A stretch of 5,337 nucleotides of DNA from Dehalococcoidia bacterium (lineage in GTDB: Bacteria > Chloroflexota > Dehalococcoidia > E44-bin15), in the NCBI GenBank assembly GCA_004377275.1, contig SOIC01000090.1, forward strand, positions 1 through 5,337. Reading direction: 5' to 3'. Below are positions 4,662-5,337 of this stretch, piece by piece. Below the pieces are notes generated by a model. The model was not told the DNA's origin and did no database searches. It was given only the letters and a program-made list of their open reading frames with translations. The position numbers and the translations under genes are program-made. The first letter of the stretch is position 1; each line of letters opens with the position of its first letter.

Positions 4662-5337
4662 ATGCAGCAACATACCACCGAGCAGATGCGCAATGTGGTG
4701 CTGCTTTCCCACTCGGGTGCTGGAAAGACCTCGCTCTCCGAGGCGATGCTTTATAGCTCGGGGGCGATCACCCGCTTGGGTAAGGTGGACCAGGGGAACA
4801 CTACCTCAGACTATGACCCTGATGAGGTGAAACGTAACATCAGCATCTACCTCTCCCTTGTTCCCTGCGAGTGGCAGGGGCTCAAGGTGAATCTCTTTGA
4901 CACCCCGGGTTATGCCGACTTTGTCGGCGAGGTCATGGCTGCAGTGCGCGTCGCCGATGGAGCGGTCATCGTGGTATGTGCTGCATCTGGCGTGGAGGTG
5001 GGCACCGAGCTAGTTTGGGACTATGCTGAGGAGCGAAAGATCCCCCGTCTCATCTTCGTTAACAAGATCGGTCGGGAAAATGCCGACTTCTTCAAGGCTT
5101 TAGCGGAGCTTCAGGCGAATTTCGGGAAGCGATGCCTGCCCGTTTCACTACCCATCGGTGCTCAGCAGAATTTTACCGGGGTGGTCGACCTGGTCACCAT
5201 GAAGGCTTATTCCCAGAATCAGGAGGGGGAGATTCCCGATTCCCTCAGGAGTCAGGCTGAAGAATTTCGCGAGAAGCTGGTGGAGGCGGTGGCGGAAACA
5301 GACGATAACCTCATTGCCAAATACCTGGAGGGGGAGG
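4662..5337 (+). CDS. EF-G-like translational GTPase (N-terminal 225 codons; runs off the window)
   Basis: The N-terminal G domain of an elongation factor G-related protein, open to the right edge; whole family members are about 650-700 aa. The P-loop is 'SHSGAGKTSL' (16-25), switch I covers the 'TTSDYDPDEVKRNISI' region (47-62), G3 is 'DTPGYADF' (80-87) and G4 is 'FVNKIGREN' (132-140). 'LPIGAQQNFTGVVDL' (163-177) with 'MKAY' is the EF-G G' region. 'AASGVEVGTELVW' (107-119) marks the EF-G-like paralog group rather than canonical EF-G. EF-G proper drives ribosome translocation; the job of these paralogs is not settled. Oddities are Tyr84 where EF-G has the catalytic His, Ser61 for the switch I Thr, and Gly137 replacing the guanine-specifying Asp of NKxD. 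GTP use may therefore be altered. Because the C-terminal domains lie outside, its exact subfamily is unproven. Confidence 0.9.
   Translation, partial: MQQHTTEQMRNVVLLSHSGAGKTSLSEAMLYSSGAITRLGKVDQGNTTSDYDPDEVKRNISIYLSLVPCEWQGLKVNLFDTPGYADFVGEVMAAVRVADGAVIVVCAASGVEVGTELVWDYAEERKIPRLIFVNKIGRENADFFKALAELQANFGKRCLPVSLPIGAQQNFTGVVDLVTMKAYSQNQEGEIPDSLRSQAEEFREKLVEAVAETDDNLIAKYLEGE

Noticed and set aside
4405..4693. Minus-strand frames of 75 and 78 aa over the repeat region
   Set aside because: These are reverse-strand translations of the same repeats and of the EF-G-like leader, without ribosome binding sites or protein-like composition.
4409..4756. Plus-strand open frame of 115 aa through the repeats
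   Set aside because: It reads through the second inverted repeat (giving the familiar 'RDCFGTSCLAMT'-type translation) and overlaps the EF-G-like gene in another frame; no ribosome binding site.

Overview
This 5.3 kb window looks like a bacterial chromosome segment, most likely from the Dehalococcoidia or a related Chloroflexi lineage. That placement is inference. It rests on the flavour of GatA, GatC and the EF-G-like protein, a membrane-anchored pilin-like protein with a Thr/Pro linker, and intergenic inverted repeats built on 'GTCATTGCGAG' and 'TGTCATGCTGAACTCG'. Such repeats are common in those genomes but also occur in other phyla.

Layout. Positions 1-190 carry no convincing gene: a pyrimidine-rich tract, a 10-bp perfect palindrome and two copies of a diverged 52-nt repeat 65 bp apart. 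Positions 191-4050 hold seven genes, all on the minus strand and read right to left: gatC, gatA, a 25-codon membrane peptide gene, a pilin-like secreted or membrane protein, a small soluble protein resembling DUF6504, a class I SAM-dependent methyltransferase and an Lrp/AsnC-family regulator. Three of the junctions are stop/start overlaps (TAATG, TAATG, ATGA). The only strong promoter I see for the set is an extended -10 site just upstream of gatC, so a single long transcript is plausible. Positions 4051-4661 are about 610 bases without a gene. They hold the gatC promoter, a low-complexity tract, a REP-like hairpin, two adjacent MITE-like inverted repeats and a near-consensus promoter facing right. 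From 4662 to the right edge runs the first 225 codons of an EF-G-like translational GTPase on the plus strand.

How the genes fit together. GatC and GatA are two of the three subunits of the tRNA-dependent amidotransferase; gatB is not in the window. The divergent EF-G-like gene is also a translation-family GTPase. The genes downstream of gatA have no obvious link to amidotransfer and appear to be passengers or locally co-regulated genes.

Main points for a second look: the 25-aa membrane peptide stop/start-coupled to the pilin-like gene; non-canonical GTPase motifs in the EF-G-like protein (NKIG instead of NKxD, DTPGY instead of DTPGH); a chain of start/stop overlaps bridging gatC and the TTG-started gatA; and the duplicated 52-nt element at the left edge. 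I do not see a clear new multi-gene system; the window is mostly housekeeping plus small, poorly described genes.
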